DNA of 64,000 nt from Bradyrhizobium sp. CCGB01 (GCF_024199795.1 NZ_JANADK010000001.1:7192001-7256000); one strand, 5' to 3'. Shown: positions 42,216-51,214, counted from the first letter of the stretch. Notes: a model not told the origin generated them from the letters alone. Translations and numbers: made by a program.

Positions 42216-43817
42216 ATGACGTCGGAGAATTTGGTTAGAGAGGCGTGGTGGCGAACTGCAGTTATCTACGAAATCGCGCTGATCTCCTTTCAAGACTCCG
42301 GCGGAGATGGCAAGGGTGACCTGACCGGCCTCATGTCGCGCATCGACTACTTGAAATGGCTGGGCGTCGATGCGGTCTGGCTCACGCCGATCTACAAGAG
42401 CCCCTTCCGCGACCTCGGCTATGATATCTCCGACTATTGCTCCATCGACCCCGCATTCGGCGACCTCGACGGGTTCGACAGGGCGCTCGGCGCCCTTCAC
42501 GCGCACGGCATCCGCCTCATTCTCGATCTCGTGCCCAATCACACCGCCAACGATCATGAATGGTTCGTCGAGAGCCGCAGTTCGTCCGACAATCCGAAGG
42601 CCGACTGGTACATCTGGGCTGATGCGGCCGAAAATGGCGGCCCGCCGAACAATTGGCTGAGCCGATTCGGCGGCAGCGCGGGGGAATGGTGTGAGACGCG
42701 ACGGCAATACTACTATCACTCGTTCCTGGTCGAGCAACCAGACCTCAACTGGCGCAACCCGGGTGTCCAGCAAGCCGTGGCCGATGTCATGCGCTTCTGG
42801 CTCGATCGGGGCGTCGACGGTTTCCGTGTCGATGCCAGCGCGGTCCTGATCAAGGACGCGCTTCTGCGCGACAATCCGCCGAACCCGAACGCCAAAGGTA
42901 AACCGCCGCCACAGCGCCAGACGCCGGTCTTCACCGACGACCGGCCGGAGACAATGGAGTGCATCGAGTTCATCCGAAGCGTGATCGATGAATATTTCGG
43001 GCGGCTGCTGTGCGGTGAGGTCCAGGGCAAGACAGATCGCATTGGCCACTTCTACGGCACGGAGCGGCCGCGCCTGCACCTTCCACTCAACTTCGCGCTG
43101 CTCGATACGCCATGGGATGCGCTGTCGCTGCAGGCGACGGTGGATGCCTATTTCAACGCACTTCCCGAGGATGCATGGCCGGTGTGGGTGATCGGAGGTC
43201 ATGACAAGCCGCGGATCGCGAGCAAGATCGGCGAAACGCAGATGCGCATCTTGGCGATGCTCCTGATGACCTTGAAGGGAACACCGTTCCTTTTCATGGG
43301 GGACGAGATCGGCCGCAAGCGGGTGTCGATCCCGCCCGATCGCGTTCGCGACCCCTTCGAGAAGCTCGTGCCAGGTTATGGCTTGTGTCGAGATCCCGAG
43401 CGCGCGCCGCTCCGTTGGGACGCCAGTGCCGGGGGCGGCTTCTCGAGCGGCTGCCCCTGGTTGCCGCTTGACCCGGAAGGCTCGGCCAATGTGATCGGGC
43501 AGCGGAGCGATGAACGGTCCATGTTGTCGCTGTTTCGCGCCCTGATGGCATTGCGCCGCGAACAGGCCTGCCTTCGCGAAGGCCGCTACGAGCCGCTGCG
43601 GGCTCAGCACGATGTGCTCGCCTTCAAGCGCGTCGTGCGCGGCGATGAGATGCTGATCGTCCTCAACATCGCTGCCGAGCCGAGACGATGGACGTGGCAA
43701 GGAAGCGGCCGATTGCTGTTGTCGACCCATCTCGACCAGACCTCGAGATCGTTGCCGGACGGTTCGATCCTGCTTCGCGGCAATGAAGGCGTGATCATCG
43801 CGATCGAACCGCGATGA
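42216..43817 (+). CDS. GH13 alpha-glucosidase / oligo-1,6-glucosidase family
   Basis: 533 residues, full GH13 barrel. WWRTAVIYEI (start of barrel), DLVPNHTANDHEWF (about 105), GFRVDASAVL (about 201, nucleophile Asp), LLCGEVQG (about 264, acid Glu) and VIGGHDKPRIASKIG (about 326) are the four conserved regions. Its C-terminal beta domain ends with LLSTHLD...GSILLRGNEGV. It hydrolyses alpha-glucosides in the cytoplasm and may act in trehalose or maltose turnover. A piece of a close paralogue lies at 56345-56536. Confidence 0.9.
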   Translation: MTSENLVREAWWRTAVIYEIALISFQDSGGDGKGDLTGLMSRIDYLKWLGVDAVWLTPIYKSPFRDLGYDISDYCSIDPAFGDLDGFDRALGALHAHGIRLILDLVPNHTANDHEWFVESRSSSDNPKADWYIWADAAENGGPPNNWLSRFGGSAGEWCETRRQYYYHSFLVEQPDLNWRNPGVQQAVADVMRFWLDRGVDGFRVDASAVLIKDALLRDNPPNPNAKGKPPPQRQTPVFTDDRPETMECIEFIRSVIDEYFGRLLCGEVQGKTDRIGHFYGTERPRLHLPLNFALLDTPWDALSLQATVDAYFNALPEDAWPVWVIGGHDKPRIASKIGETQMRILAMLLMTLKGTPFLFMGDEIGRKRVSIPPDRVRDPFEKLVPGYGLCRDPERAPLRWDASAGGGFSSGCPWLPLDPEGSANVIGQRSDERSMLSLFRALMALRREQACLREGRYEPLRAQHDVLAFKRVVRGDEMLIVLNIAAEPRRWTWQGSGRLLLSTHLDQTSRSLPDGSILLRGNEGVIIAIEPR

Positions 43818-43825
43818 TGGTCACA

Positions 43826-43850
43826 GGAACGATGCGCCCGGCACGGCGTC
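43826..43850 (+). promoter_or_regulatory. Candidate EcfG-like promoter before CsbD-like gene
   Basis: GGAAC (43826-43830), 16-base spacer, CGTC (43847-43850), one mismatch to CGTT; 109 bases before the CsbD-like start. Confidence 0.4.
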
Positions 43851-43959
43851 TCATCCCTGCGTCCTACATGACCCACAGCCGGACGCATCTCGCATCAAAG
43901 CGGCGCCCCGGCGTGCTCTCCTTCAGGCGCCGGGGCCGCAGCGACGTTGGAGTTCGACG

Positions 43960-44274
43960 ATGGGCAAAGCGGAAGAGATCAAGCAACGGATCGTCGGCAA
44001 GACCAAACAAGCCGTCGGCGAGATCATTGGCGATCAGTCGCTGCATGACGACGGCAAGGCCCAGGCACGCGGCGGCGATGGGCCCCGACACATCGGGAAG
44101 GCCGATCGACTCAAAAGACACAACCGCTCTCAACAAAACTCGGCAGAGATATCCGAACACTTTCTTACAAGCATATCGATAATACAACGCATTCACGGTG
44201 ATCAGAGGACGCCAGGTCGCGCAGTTCGCTGCGAGTGTCGACGTGACGGTCACGTGAAATATATGAGGGCTTGA
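43960..44274 (+). CDS. CsbD-like stress protein with unusual C-terminus
   Basis: The first 40 residues are clear CsbD: MGKAEEIKQRIVGKTKQAVG, EIIGDQSLHDDGKAQARG. Normal CsbD proteins end after about 60 residues. Here the frame continues to 104 residues with an atypical, less conserved tail (HNRSQQNSAEISEHFLTSIS and RCECRRDG), perhaps from loss of the usual stop. The stop overlaps the next ATG (TGATG). CsbD proteins are general stress markers of unknown mechanism. Confidence 0.7.
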   Translation: MGKAEEIKQRIVGKTKQAVGEIIGDQSLHDDGKAQARGGDGPRHIGKADRLKRHNRSQQNSAEISEHFLTSISIIQRIHGDQRTPGRAVRCECRRDGHVKYMRA

Positions 44275-45158
44275 TGTTCCGGGATTGCCTGATCGTCGGC
44301 GGAGGGCCTGCAGGACTGATGGCAGCGATCTACCTGGCGCGCTTTCGCCGCGATGTTTGCGTGATCGACGCGGGAGCAAGTCGCGCAACCCTGATTCCCC
44401 GCAGTCACAATCTGCCTGGTTTTACCGGTGGCTTGCCCGGAACGGAGCTTCTGGCCCGGATGTCCGCGCAACTCTCGGAGCTCAGAGTGCCCGTGCTCCA
44501 CGCAGAGGTCACGGCTCTTGAGATGACCAAGCATGGATTTCATGCAACCTGGTCCGGCGGAGATGCCGACGCTGCGACCGTGGTGCTCGCATGCGGCCTG
44601 GTCGATATCCATCCCCCATGCGACGAATGGCAGCTTGCCGTCGCCGAGGGCACGTTGCGGTACTGTCCGATCTGTGACGCCTATGAAGCGAAGGGCCTCC
44701 GTATCGCGGTCGTCGGGCCGCTGCAGCATGCGGCGTCCAAAGCGATGTTTCTGCGCGGCTTCTCCCAGGACGTCACCCTGCTCGCCACCGAAATGGGCGC
44801 GGCTGAACAGATCTCTGCCATGACCGAAGCCGGCATTCATCTCGTCGACGCGCCGGACCTACGCTTCCGGCGCGCGGATCATAAGCTTGAGACAATTGGT
44901 CTCGAAACAAATTTGCAATTCGATGTCGTATACCCCGCCATGGGCGCCGAGGTGCGGTCCCAGCTCGCGCTATCGCTGGGTGCTGCGCATACGGATCAAG
45001 GCTGCCTCAAGGTGGACGATCATCAGCGGACATCGGTGGCCGGTCTTTACGGCATCGGAGACGTCGTCCGCGACCTGAATCAGATCAGCGTCGCCTTTGG
45101 GCATGCCGCTCTCGCCGCCTGCACCATTCACAACAGTCTTCCTCGACGTCTTGCGTAG
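44274..45158 (+). CDS. FAD/NAD(P)-dependent oxidoreductase, thioredoxin-reductase-like
   Basis: 294 residues. FAD motif CLIVGGGPAGLMAAIYLARF (about 6-25), second nucleotide-binding region ACGLVDIHPP, and the final GLYGIGDVV (about 258) binding FAD. The redox-site position has CPICD (about 135), the CxxC of thioredoxin-reductase-like enzymes. The second NAD(P) motif is degenerate (AVVGPLQHAASKAMFL instead of GxGxxA), so cofactor preference is uncertain. ATG at 44274 follows GAGGG. Possible disulfide reductase. Confidence 0.82.
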   Translation: MFRDCLIVGGGPAGLMAAIYLARFRRDVCVIDAGASRATLIPRSHNLPGFTGGLPGTELLARMSAQLSELRVPVLHAEVTALEMTKHGFHATWSGGDADAATVVLACGLVDIHPPCDEWQLAVAEGTLRYCPICDAYEAKGLRIAVVGPLQHAASKAMFLRGFSQDVTLLATEMGAAEQISAMTEAGIHLVDAPDLRFRRADHKLETIGLETNLQFDVVYPAMGAEVRSQLALSLGAAHTDQGCLKVDDHQRTSVAGLYGIGDVVRDLNQISVAFGHAALAACTIHNSLPRRLA

Positions 45159-45199
45159 GAGGGAGGGAGCACCGCTTGTGATGCTCCCGCCGTGCTCGC

Positions 45200-45484
45200 C
45201 TACTTGCCGTTGCCCTGGCTCGACGGCCCGGTCGTGGTATTGCTCGTCGCCGGCTGGCCGGTGCGATCGTGGCCAGAACTCACGCCACCGGCGGCGTTGT
45301 TGCCGTAGCTGTTGCCCTGGTTGGTGTTGACCGTGCCGCTGGCATTGGTGCCTGCGGTGCCCTGCACGCTCGAGGAGCTGGTGGTCGTTTGCCCGGACGC
45401 GGAGCCGCCTGAATTACTCTGCGCGAGAGCGAACGACAGGCTGCCGAACATGAGGCTCAGGAACGTCGCGAGATACTTCATCAT
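45200..45484 (-). CDS. Exported Ser/Thr/Gly-rich protein
   Basis: 94 residues: signal peptide MMKYLATFLSLMFGSLSFAL-AQ, then low-complexity Ser/Thr/Gly/Asn repeats (GGSASGQTTTSSSSVQGTAG, NTNQGNSYGNN). The start directly follows the stop of the upstream membrane gene. Probably disordered and periplasmic or surface-located. One of three such proteins in the window. Confidence 0.65.
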   Translation of the reverse strand: MMKYLATFLSLMFGSLSFALAQSNSGGSASGQTTTSSSSVQGTAGTNASGTVNTNQGNSYGNNAAGGVSSGHDRTGQPATSNTTTGPSSQGNGK

Positions 45485-45751
45485 CTATTCTTTCTCCTTG
45501 TTTCGAAACGGATCGGCGGCCTCGTCATAGCCACGTCGGCTGCTGAAGAACATCAAGGTCATCAGGCCGCAGCCGATCAGCAGCGAGAAGAACGAGCCGA
45601 GACCGAGCGCGATCCAGCCGTGCTCGTCCATGGCGACGTCGTCCACGCCGTTGGTCGCATCCCACGCCCAGGCGATGCCGAACGCGGCAAGGCCGAGCAT
45701 GACGAGCAATGCCGCGACGAGAAGAACCTGACCGAGATTGGTGCTGCGCAT
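45485..45751 (-). CDS. Small two-helix membrane protein
   Basis: 88 residues from 45751 (GGGAG ribosome site). Helices LVAALLVMLGLAAFGIAWAW and LGLGSFFSLLIGCGLMTLMF flank an acidic loop. The C-terminus is charged (RRGYDEAADPFRNKEKE). It forms a two-gene operon with the exported protein downstream (TAG directly followed by ATG). An EcfG-like promoter lies 19 bases upstream. Confidence 0.65.
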   Translation of the reverse strand: MRSTNLGQVLLVAALLVMLGLAAFGIAWAWDATNGVDDVAMDEHGWIALGLGSFFSLLIGCGLMTLMFFSSRRGYDEAADPFRNKEKE

Positions 45752-45770
45752 GGCTGCTCCCTTCGGCGGC

Positions 45771-45795
45771 AACCGGAAGCTCATGGAGCCGTTCC
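45771..45795 (-). promoter_or_regulatory. EcfG-like promoter
   Basis: Minus-strand GGAAC (45795-45791), 16-base spacer, GGTT (45774-45771), 19 bases before the start at 45751. Confidence 0.48.
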
Positions 45796-45926
45796 TAATG
45801 CCAAGTATGATTTGGCACTTTCGGCGACCGCGGCGGTTAGCTCCGGAACACGGCCGCAACCGATCCCGCTTCGATGATGAAGCTCGCGCGCCGCCTCATC
45901 CCTGCCCCACAGCCGGAGGAATTGAC

Positions 45927-46229
45927 ATGAAGCTCATCGCGATGGCCGCAATTGGCACCGCACTTGGTGCGGGCCTGTTCACGACATCCACGGCCGGCGC
46001 GCAAAGCGGATCGGGCGCCTCCGGCACGGGATCGAGCATCAGCTCATCCGGCACCGGTGGCACGACCGGCGCCGGCGCCTCGAGCCTGAACACGCCGGCC
46101 GACAACAATGGCGGCGGGTCGAGCGCGCCGGCGAAATCCGCGCCGACGTCCCCGAACGCCACGGGTGCCGTTAAGGCGCACGGAGGCGCGAACTCGAACG
46201 CCGGCGCCTCGGCATCGGGCCGGAACTGA
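45927..46229 (+). CDS. Exported Gly/Ser/Ala-rich protein
   Basis: 100 residues. Signal peptide MKLIAMAAIGTALGAGLFTT with a cut near AGAQ, then Ser/Gly/Thr/Ala low complexity (SGASGTGSSISSSGTGGTTG). An ideal GGAGG site precedes ATG. Divergent from the other exported gene pair at 45200-45751, suggesting shared control. Function unknown. Confidence 0.65.
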   Translation: MKLIAMAAIGTALGAGLFTTSTAGAQSGSGASGTGSSISSSGTGGTTGAGASSLNTPADNNGGGSSAPAKSAPTSPNATGAVKAHGGANSNAGASASGRN

Positions 46230-46405
46230 ACGCGAGCGGATTGGCCGACTTGGTTGTGCGGTGTGTGCTTTCGGTCACAACAGAATCAGCAAGCTGCAAG
46301 CTTGCCTCGACAGTCCGGGCATGGCCGCAAGCTGCTTGGTCTACTGGATCCTACACTAAGGGTGGCGAGCGAGGAACCGATATTTCGGATTTGCGTTATA
46401 GTCAA

Positions 46406-46579
46406 ATGACAGAGCGCATTCACACGTTTCGACTTCAAGTCCTCATGGCCAAAGAAGATATGCAAGCTATCGACGACTTTTGGTTCGCGGAGCGACTTCC
46501 TAGCCGTGCTGAGGCAGTCAGGGAGCTGCTGCGTCCGGGCATAAGTGTTCACAAATGCACTGCCAATGTGGCGTACTGA
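46406..46579 (+). CDS. Small ribbon-helix-helix-like protein
   Basis: 57 residues: MTERIHTFRLQVLMAKEDMQ (strand), AIDDFWFAERLPSRAEAVRE (helix-turn-helix), LLRPGISVHK. The pattern strand, then R-x-x-A-x-R-x-L-L matches short RHH proteins, which are usually dimeric DNA-binding repressors. The frame is open upstream, but ATG 46406 fits best. The last about 12 residues look non-conserved. Confidence 0.55.
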   Translation: MTERIHTFRLQVLMAKEDMQAIDDFWFAERLPSRAEAVRELLRPGISVHKCTANVAY

Positions 46580-46968
46580 GGCAGCGTGGTTAGGATCCTC
46601 TCTCGACATGGACCCGCGATGAAGTGCTTGACGCGTGGTGACACAGATGGGTCTGGGAGAACGATCTGAACTGCGTTGGGCGGACAGCGCGCTTGCAGTT
46701 GCGGCGGCGCCGGCGTGACCTGCCCGGTCTGCAACGTCCAGCAGCGGGCGACACACCGCGCCAGAAGGCTTCCGCGTCGAGATCCAACACGGACCGCGGC
46801 CGTCACTGAGCGCTGGCCAGTCTCCGAGCCTCCGTGGTCTAGCTTTAACAACCGCAGTGGCTGCTCTCAATTTGTGCTATTTCAGCGTGCGAATGGAACT
46901 CATGGACGACATGTCCATTAATAACATGAACGGACCGGTCCGGGATTGGCGTCATGGGTATCGAGCGT
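46580..46968. other. Gene-free stretch
   Basis: 389 bases with only short open frames of unlikely composition. AT content rises towards the right end. No hairpin or promoter worth naming was seen. Confidence 0.35.
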
Positions 46969-47214
46969 ATGCACTCCCCCAAATATTGGCGGGATCGCGC
47001 GGAGGAGTTCCGAACTAAGGCCGATGCTTGCGAGAACGCTGGCACGCGGGCCTCTCTCCGTAAGGTCGCGGCAAACTACGAAGAGTTGGCGCGGCGCGCT
47101 CAGCAGATTGTCAGCCTCGCGGACCTGGATCGGCAAGACCGGAAAGCCGTGCTTCAAGACTATGTCGACGATCAACGGGCGGTTATTAGAGACCTATCCC
47201 ACAAGCTACATTGA
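46969..47214 (+). CDS. Small helical hypothetical protein
   Basis: 81 residues (MHSPKYWRDRAEEFRTKADA, ASLRKVAANYEELARRAQQI, RKAVLQDYVDDQRAVIRDLS). The pattern Y-W-R-x-R/K-A-E-E is a very common short alphaproteobacterial family, mostly helical, function unknown. Start at 46969 is preferred on homology; ATG 46954 is possible. Confidence 0.6.
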   Translation: MHSPKYWRDRAEEFRTKADACENAGTRASLRKVAANYEELARRAQQIVSLADLDRQDRKAVLQDYVDDQRAVIRDLSHKLH

Positions 47215-47282
47215 TGCCCGCTGCTCTCCCACCGAGAGCAAAGCTCACGGTGTGGTGAGGACGGTTGGCAGCCTCTTTCGTT

Positions 47283-47747
47283 TCAGCCATCAACGAAGTT
47301 GGGCGGCGCGGGTAGACGCGGCGGCGTAGCTCGGCGAGTCCCGGCACTGAAAGGAAGGCCCGCTACGCGATCGCCGTGAGCTGAACCAACACCTGTCATA
47401 GGAACGAGCGCTTGAGCCGACGCTTGTTTTTGTGCCGGCATCGCGGCCCGGTCGATCTCCTTCGGATCGCCGATGACTAGCTTGCCTCTGGCGTTCTTGG
47501 CGACGAAGATCGCATCGCTCATCTTCCGCCCCGACCGCTTGTTTTTCGCCGTGATCTCCTTCCAGAGGCTTACGCGTCCAAGCTTGAGTTTTGGCAGCTC
47601 CTCTTTGATTTCTCGGCGCAAGCATTCCTTTTCGGATTCGTTCGGGCGACGGCGGCCGCCCGGAGACATCCAGCGGCCGTCCGACCGACGCCTTACGAGG
47701 AGCACCTTGCCACGCTTCGCAGCAACCAGCTTCGATGATTTCGTCAT
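47283..47747 (-). CDS. NUDIX hydrolase
   Basis: 154 residues. The N-terminal strand KLVAAKRGKVLLVRRRSDGR leads to the NUDIX box region GGRRRPNESEKECLRREIKE then ELP, giving G-x5-E-x7-REIKEE. The C-terminal third is Pro/Arg-rich and non-conserved, perhaps from 3' erosion. It hydrolyses a nucleoside-diphosphate derivative in the cytoplasm; substrate unknown. A second, frameshifted NUDIX gene is at 24867-25278. Confidence 0.72.
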   Translation of the reverse strand: MTKSSKLVAAKRGKVLLVRRRSDGRWMSPGGRRRPNESEKECLRREIKEELPKLKLGRVSLWKEITAKNKRSGRKMSDAIFVAKNARGKLVIGDPKEIDRAAMPAQKQASAQALVPMTGVGSAHGDRVAGLPFSAGTRRATPPRLPAPPNFVDG

Positions 47748-47930
47748 AGCCAGCCGCAACGACCAAGAATCAGCGAAATGGTAACTTGTCTCTTCGGCTA
47801 GACAAGTTTGGCGGCTCGCCTAATGCCGCCAGGGTGGCTCGTTCACGTCTGCTAGTGGGATGGTCCGGCCGTGCTCCCGCCCAGCCAGCGATGGAAGCTG
47901 GTAAGGGGCGCCAAAGACGAGGAGCACGTC

Positions 47931-48341
47931 ATGTCCCAACAGATCAATGCTCGAACTGCCATTGTTGGTATCGATATCGGCAAAAACTCCTTCCACATTG
48001 TCGGTCAGGACACGCGCGGGGAGATTGTCCTGCGGCAAAAGTGGTCGCGTGGCCAGGTGGCAGCACGGTTCGCGAATATGCCGCCCTACCTGATTGGCAT
48101 GGAGGCCTGCGTCGGTGCGCATCATCTCAGTCGCAAGCTCCAAATACTTGGCCACGACGCCCGCCTGATGCCGGCGAAATACGTACGCCCCTATTCGAAG
48201 GGACAGAAGAATGGCTTCCGAGATGCGGAAGCCATCGCCGAGGCGGCTCAACGCCCGACCATGAAGTTCGTCGCGACCAAGACCGACGATCAGCTCGACC
48301 TTCAGGCGCTGCTCCGGGCTGAAAATGACCAGCCTCACTAG
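47931..48341 (+). pseudogene. IS110-family transposase, N-terminal fragment
   Basis: ATG 47931 opens with MSQQINARTAIVGIDIGKNS (DEDD RuvC-like start), then LIGMEACVGAHHLSRKLQIL, MPAKYVRPYSKGQKNGFRDA and TKTDDQLDLQALLR. The family continues for about 200 more residues including the Ser-containing C-terminal domain, which is missing. It stops 15 bases before the recombinase gene, so insertion or deletion at about 48330 cut it off. Confidence 0.85.
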
Positions 48342-48355
48342 CTGAGGAGGTCAAC

Positions 48356-48985
48356 ATGACCGTTACCCCAACCACCATCCCCGCTGTCTCGAAGCATGTT
48401 CCTTGGAACAAGGGGAAGATCGTCGGCGCAAAGCCGCCGCTCCGTCCGAAGCACGTCTGGTCGATCCGAACCAAGCTCCAGGTCGAAGGCCGAATGCGCG
48501 ATCTCGCACTGTTCAACGTCGCCATCGACAGCAAGCTGCGCGGCTGCGACGTCGTAGCCTTGAAAGTTGATGACCTTGCGCCAAGCGGATATTCAGCCGA
48601 CCGCGCGACCGTCCGACAGAAGAAGACCGGCCGGCCAGTCAAATTTGAACTGACCGAATCGGCCCGGCAGGCAATCGACGACTACCTGCGGGTTACGGGC
48701 AAGAAGTCAGGAGAATACCTTTTCACTGGCCGGCGGCTGAGTGGCTATATGACGACCCGCCAGTATGCCCGCCTCCTATCCCATTGGGCCGACATCGGAT
48801 TGGACCCGCATCTGTTCGGGACGCATTCCCTTCGCCGGACAAAGGCGACCTTGATCTATCGCCGAACCGGCAACCTGCGAGCCGTACAACTCCTTCTGGG
48901 GCATACTAAGATCGAGAGCACAGTTCGATATCACGGCATCGAGGTCGACGATGCCCTCGTGATAGCAGAACAAGTCGACATCTGA
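48356..48985 (+). CDS. Tyrosine recombinase / integrase
   Basis: 209 residues, a compact tyrosine recombinase without the long N-terminal arm. Catalytic residues are visible: Arg in SKLRGCDVVALKVDDL (about 62), Lys in RQKKTGRP, HSLRR (about 161-165), LLGHTKIESTVRYHGIEV with His and the nucleophile Tyr (about 181-198). It is next to an IS110 fragment and a stretch of degenerate genes, so it probably moved a small element here. It could be active; no attachment sites were identified. Confidence 0.85.
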   Translation: MTVTPTTIPAVSKHVPWNKGKIVGAKPPLRPKHVWSIRTKLQVEGRMRDLALFNVAIDSKLRGCDVVALKVDDLAPSGYSADRATVRQKKTGRPVKFELTESARQAIDDYLRVTGKKSGEYLFTGRRLSGYMTTRQYARLLSHWADIGLDPHLFGTHSLRRTKATLIYRRTGNLRAVQLLLGHTKIESTVRYHGIEVDDALVIAEQVDI

Positions 48986-49127
48986 CTTCTGAGGCGGAGC
49001 AGACACCCTCTGCGCTGCCGTCACAGACGGCTCCGGGCCAGATGCGGACGTTCAGATTAAGAGACAACCGAGCGGGGCCTATTCCTCAAGCTCCCGCAGG
49101 ATACGGGTCAAAAAGCAGACTGTGAAG

Positions 49128-49394
49128 TTAACTCCCTTCATGAGAGTTTTCTGCTTCCCCAATCGGTGTTGCTGCCGCCACTTCAATCGTAGCCGAGACG
49201 GTCATAATCGGGACCTCTTTCGTTCTTACGAGGACGGACAGCTTATCGGTTAAGGTTGAAGGGCTGTGGTCTCGTATCCCCTCAGCCAAATATCTCATCG
49301 CGGCGTCCCGCGCGGCCGCGAAGTCCGGGAGTTCCTCGCCTTGGTCGTCAAGGATGACACCGGCCGCATCCTGATAGTCAAAATAGAACCGCAT
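49128..49394 (-). CDS. DUF6894 protein
   Basis: 88 residues: MRFYFDYQDAAGVILDDQGE, ELPDFAAARDAAMRYLAEGI, then LSVLVRTKEVPIMTVSATIE. The first 70 residues fit DUF6894; the C-terminal tail is longer than in the copy at 20982-21197. Function unknown. Confidence 0.7.
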   Translation of the reverse strand: MRFYFDYQDAAGVILDDQGEELPDFAAARDAAMRYLAEGIRDHSPSTLTDKLSVLVRTKEVPIMTVSATIEVAAATPIGEAENSHEGS

Positions 49395-49453
49395 GTGGGC
49401 TCAACGCTGCGTTGGTCTCGACGTTCCTGCCTAGCAACTCCAACCGTCAGCAC

Positions 49454-49617
49454 TTAAACACCCTCTTCTTGGCCGTTAGCTTTCTTTTCGAGATCGTCAA
49501 TTCTATCGAGCGCGTTGCTCGGGAGTTCTCCCATGACGAGCAACGTAGAGTAGAGTTGCTGCGACATTCCTGGCGTTGCAGCCTTAGATACTCGTTTGAT
49601 TTCGTCTCTCTTCCCAT
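49454..49617 (-). pseudogene. Small helical gene with a GA-repeat frameshift
   Basis: A GGAAGG ribosome site precedes ATG 49617. The frame is lost after MGR at AGAGAG. If one GA unit is removed the frame runs 53 residues: MGRDEIKRVSKAATPGMSQQ, LYSTLLVMGELPSNALDRID, DLEKKANGQEEGV. The downstream part looks like a real protein. Dinucleotide slippage is the simplest explanation. Confidence 0.5.
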
Positions 49618-50325
49618 CGTCCTTCCGTCCAATTCTCGGTTGGTATCACTGGGGGTTGCAGATGCTAGCGAGGAAACTCGTCAAATGGCGAGCTGCTGAC
49701 TTCACTTACTCAAAGTTAGCCGTTCGCTCTAAACGGACACGACGGACCGCGACCGTCAAGCCAAGGCGGATCAATCCGGGTCCGGAGCACCCGTCAACGC
49801 AACCATCGTACAACGCCCGGTTTCAGACAGCCGAAATAGCGGCGGCCCTTTCGTTGTTCAGCTGAGGGCCAGAGGGCCGTTTCGACGGCGAGCCCGGGTG
49901 GGGCACGGAAAGCACCGTCGGGCGGCGCTCCCTGCGGGTATCTTGCCGCCGAAAAGTTCTTGCAATACTCGAAAGGGCTAACCTGAGAGTTCGCTTGCGA
50001 GGCAGCAGCTTGACTGAGCAAGGTCTGCCCCCAGATCAGCCGGCGAGGATGATATTCCGCTCGTTGCTCGATTGGATGGCACTCAGCTGCTCGGAGCCTT
50101 CTGTGTGGTCCTTTTCTGTTGCGGCACTGTTCCTGGCCCTGTTGCTGTTTAGTGCGGTCGGGTTTATTCTCTTCAGCTTTGACTTTCCGCGAGCTTAAGC
50201 TTCGCTCATTCACGCGGCGGGCATTAGGAGTGGAGTCCGCTAAGGGTCAAACTGAGAAGAACTGACGTTGAGCACAACGAGTCCGCTCTTGCCTTGAGTG
50301 CTGACGCCGCGGCATAAATCGTCGC
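49618..50325. other. Gene-poor stretch of the degenerate zone
   Basis: About 700 bases. The only candidate is a plus-strand peptide at about 50049-50198 (SVWSFSVAALFLALLLFSAV, one helix) without a good ribosome site. The rest has no protein-like frame. Part of the accessory zone 47.9-56.5 kb. Confidence 0.35.
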
Positions 50326-50760
50326 ATGACAGTGCCCGCCCTCAGCCGCAAGCCTAGCGACAACCCGCACCAAGAGGGCTGGAACGTCTACTACGGCGAT
50401 GTCCGCATCGGACACATCGGGACACGTGCCGGCGTCCCGAAGACGTAGACCGGTGGGGCTCGTCGCTCGCCTTCTACCCCGGCACCGACGTCCGGCAAGG
50501 CGGGAAAGGCATCGGCGCCACCGAGGAATGCCGGGGCGCGATTGAGCGAGCTTAAACCGAAGATCGCCGAGGCGGATTACGACCGCTGGCGAGACGACCG
50601 CGACTGGACGGCGTGGAAATATCGCATGTGGACCGAGAAGCTTTCCCTGCCGACGCAGACCCGCGAGGATCGATCGCGCTGCTTCTGCGGCATCGAGATT
50701 ACCAGCGTCAGCATTCCGAGCCACATCTGCACCGCACACCGCGGGACAGGAGCGAAATGA
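50326..50760 (+). pseudogene. Phage-like small gene, multiply frameshifted
   Basis: Starts MTVPALSRKPSDNPHQEGWN and VYYGDVRIGHIGTRAGVP, then shifts. Sequence belonging to the same protein continues in other frames (SSLAFYPGTDVRQGGKGIGA, then LKPKIAEADYDRWRDDRDWT and RCFCGIEIT). At least two indels are needed. The family is frequent in Bradyrhizobium and phage-like islands; function unknown. Confidence 0.65.
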
Positions 50761-51035
50761 GCAAACTCACCGAAGAACGGCCCTACGCAAATCCCGAGAC
50801 AGCCGCGCGCAAGCTGGTCGAGATCGCCGCCGCCACGCCCGCCGCCCAGGACGGGCGGGTCTACATCGAGCGCGTCAACACGCAGTTCAAGGCCCTCCTG
50901 AAGGGAAGCCGAGGCCATCCGGAGTTCGGCGCCGGTATCTGCTACGCGATCGAGCGCGGCTTGCTCTGGATGCATGAAAGCGGCACCTACCTGAAGCTGA
51001 TGCCGCCGGGCCATGACCTACTGGCGCCGCGATAG
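50757..51035 (+). CDS. Small hypothetical protein of phage-like cassette
   Basis: 92 residues with CAGGAG before ATG: MSKLTEERPYANPETAARKL, VEIAAATPAAQDGRVYIERV, GHPEFGAGICYAIERGLLWM. The start overlaps the end of the broken gene upstream. Intact and protein-like; no known function. Confidence 0.65.
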   Translation: MSKLTEERPYANPETAARKLVEIAAATPAAQDGRVYIERVNTQFKALLKGSRGHPEFGAGICYAIERGLLWMHESGTYLKLMPPGHDLLAPR

Positions 51036-51043
51036 ATGCGCCT

Positions 51044-51214
51044 CTAGTCTTCCTCGCGGGGAAACGGCTCCTGCGTCTTGCGACCCAGGAAGGTGTCGGG
51101 CGACGGCAGCTTAAGCACTTCGGCCGATCTTGCCACCAACTCCTTCATGACAGCGTTTTGTTCCGCGATCTCGAAAGCTAAATCGTGCACGCGATAGACA
51201 GACCGATCTTGCAT
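51044..51214 (-). CDS. Small hypothetical protein
   Basis: 56 residues from 51214: MQDRSVYRVHDLAFEIAEQN, AVMKELVARSAEVLKLPSPD, TFLGRKTQEPFPREED. Short conserved-looking helical protein, convergent with the gene before it. Function unknown. Confidence 0.55.
   Translation of the reverse strand: MQDRSVYRVHDLAFEIAEQNAVMKELVARSAEVLKLPSPDTFLGRKTQEPFPREED

Noticed and set aside
42066..43730. A 554-codon minus-strand frame opposite the GH13 gene
   Set aside because: Shadow of the GH13 enzyme, which shows all four catalytic regions on the plus strand.
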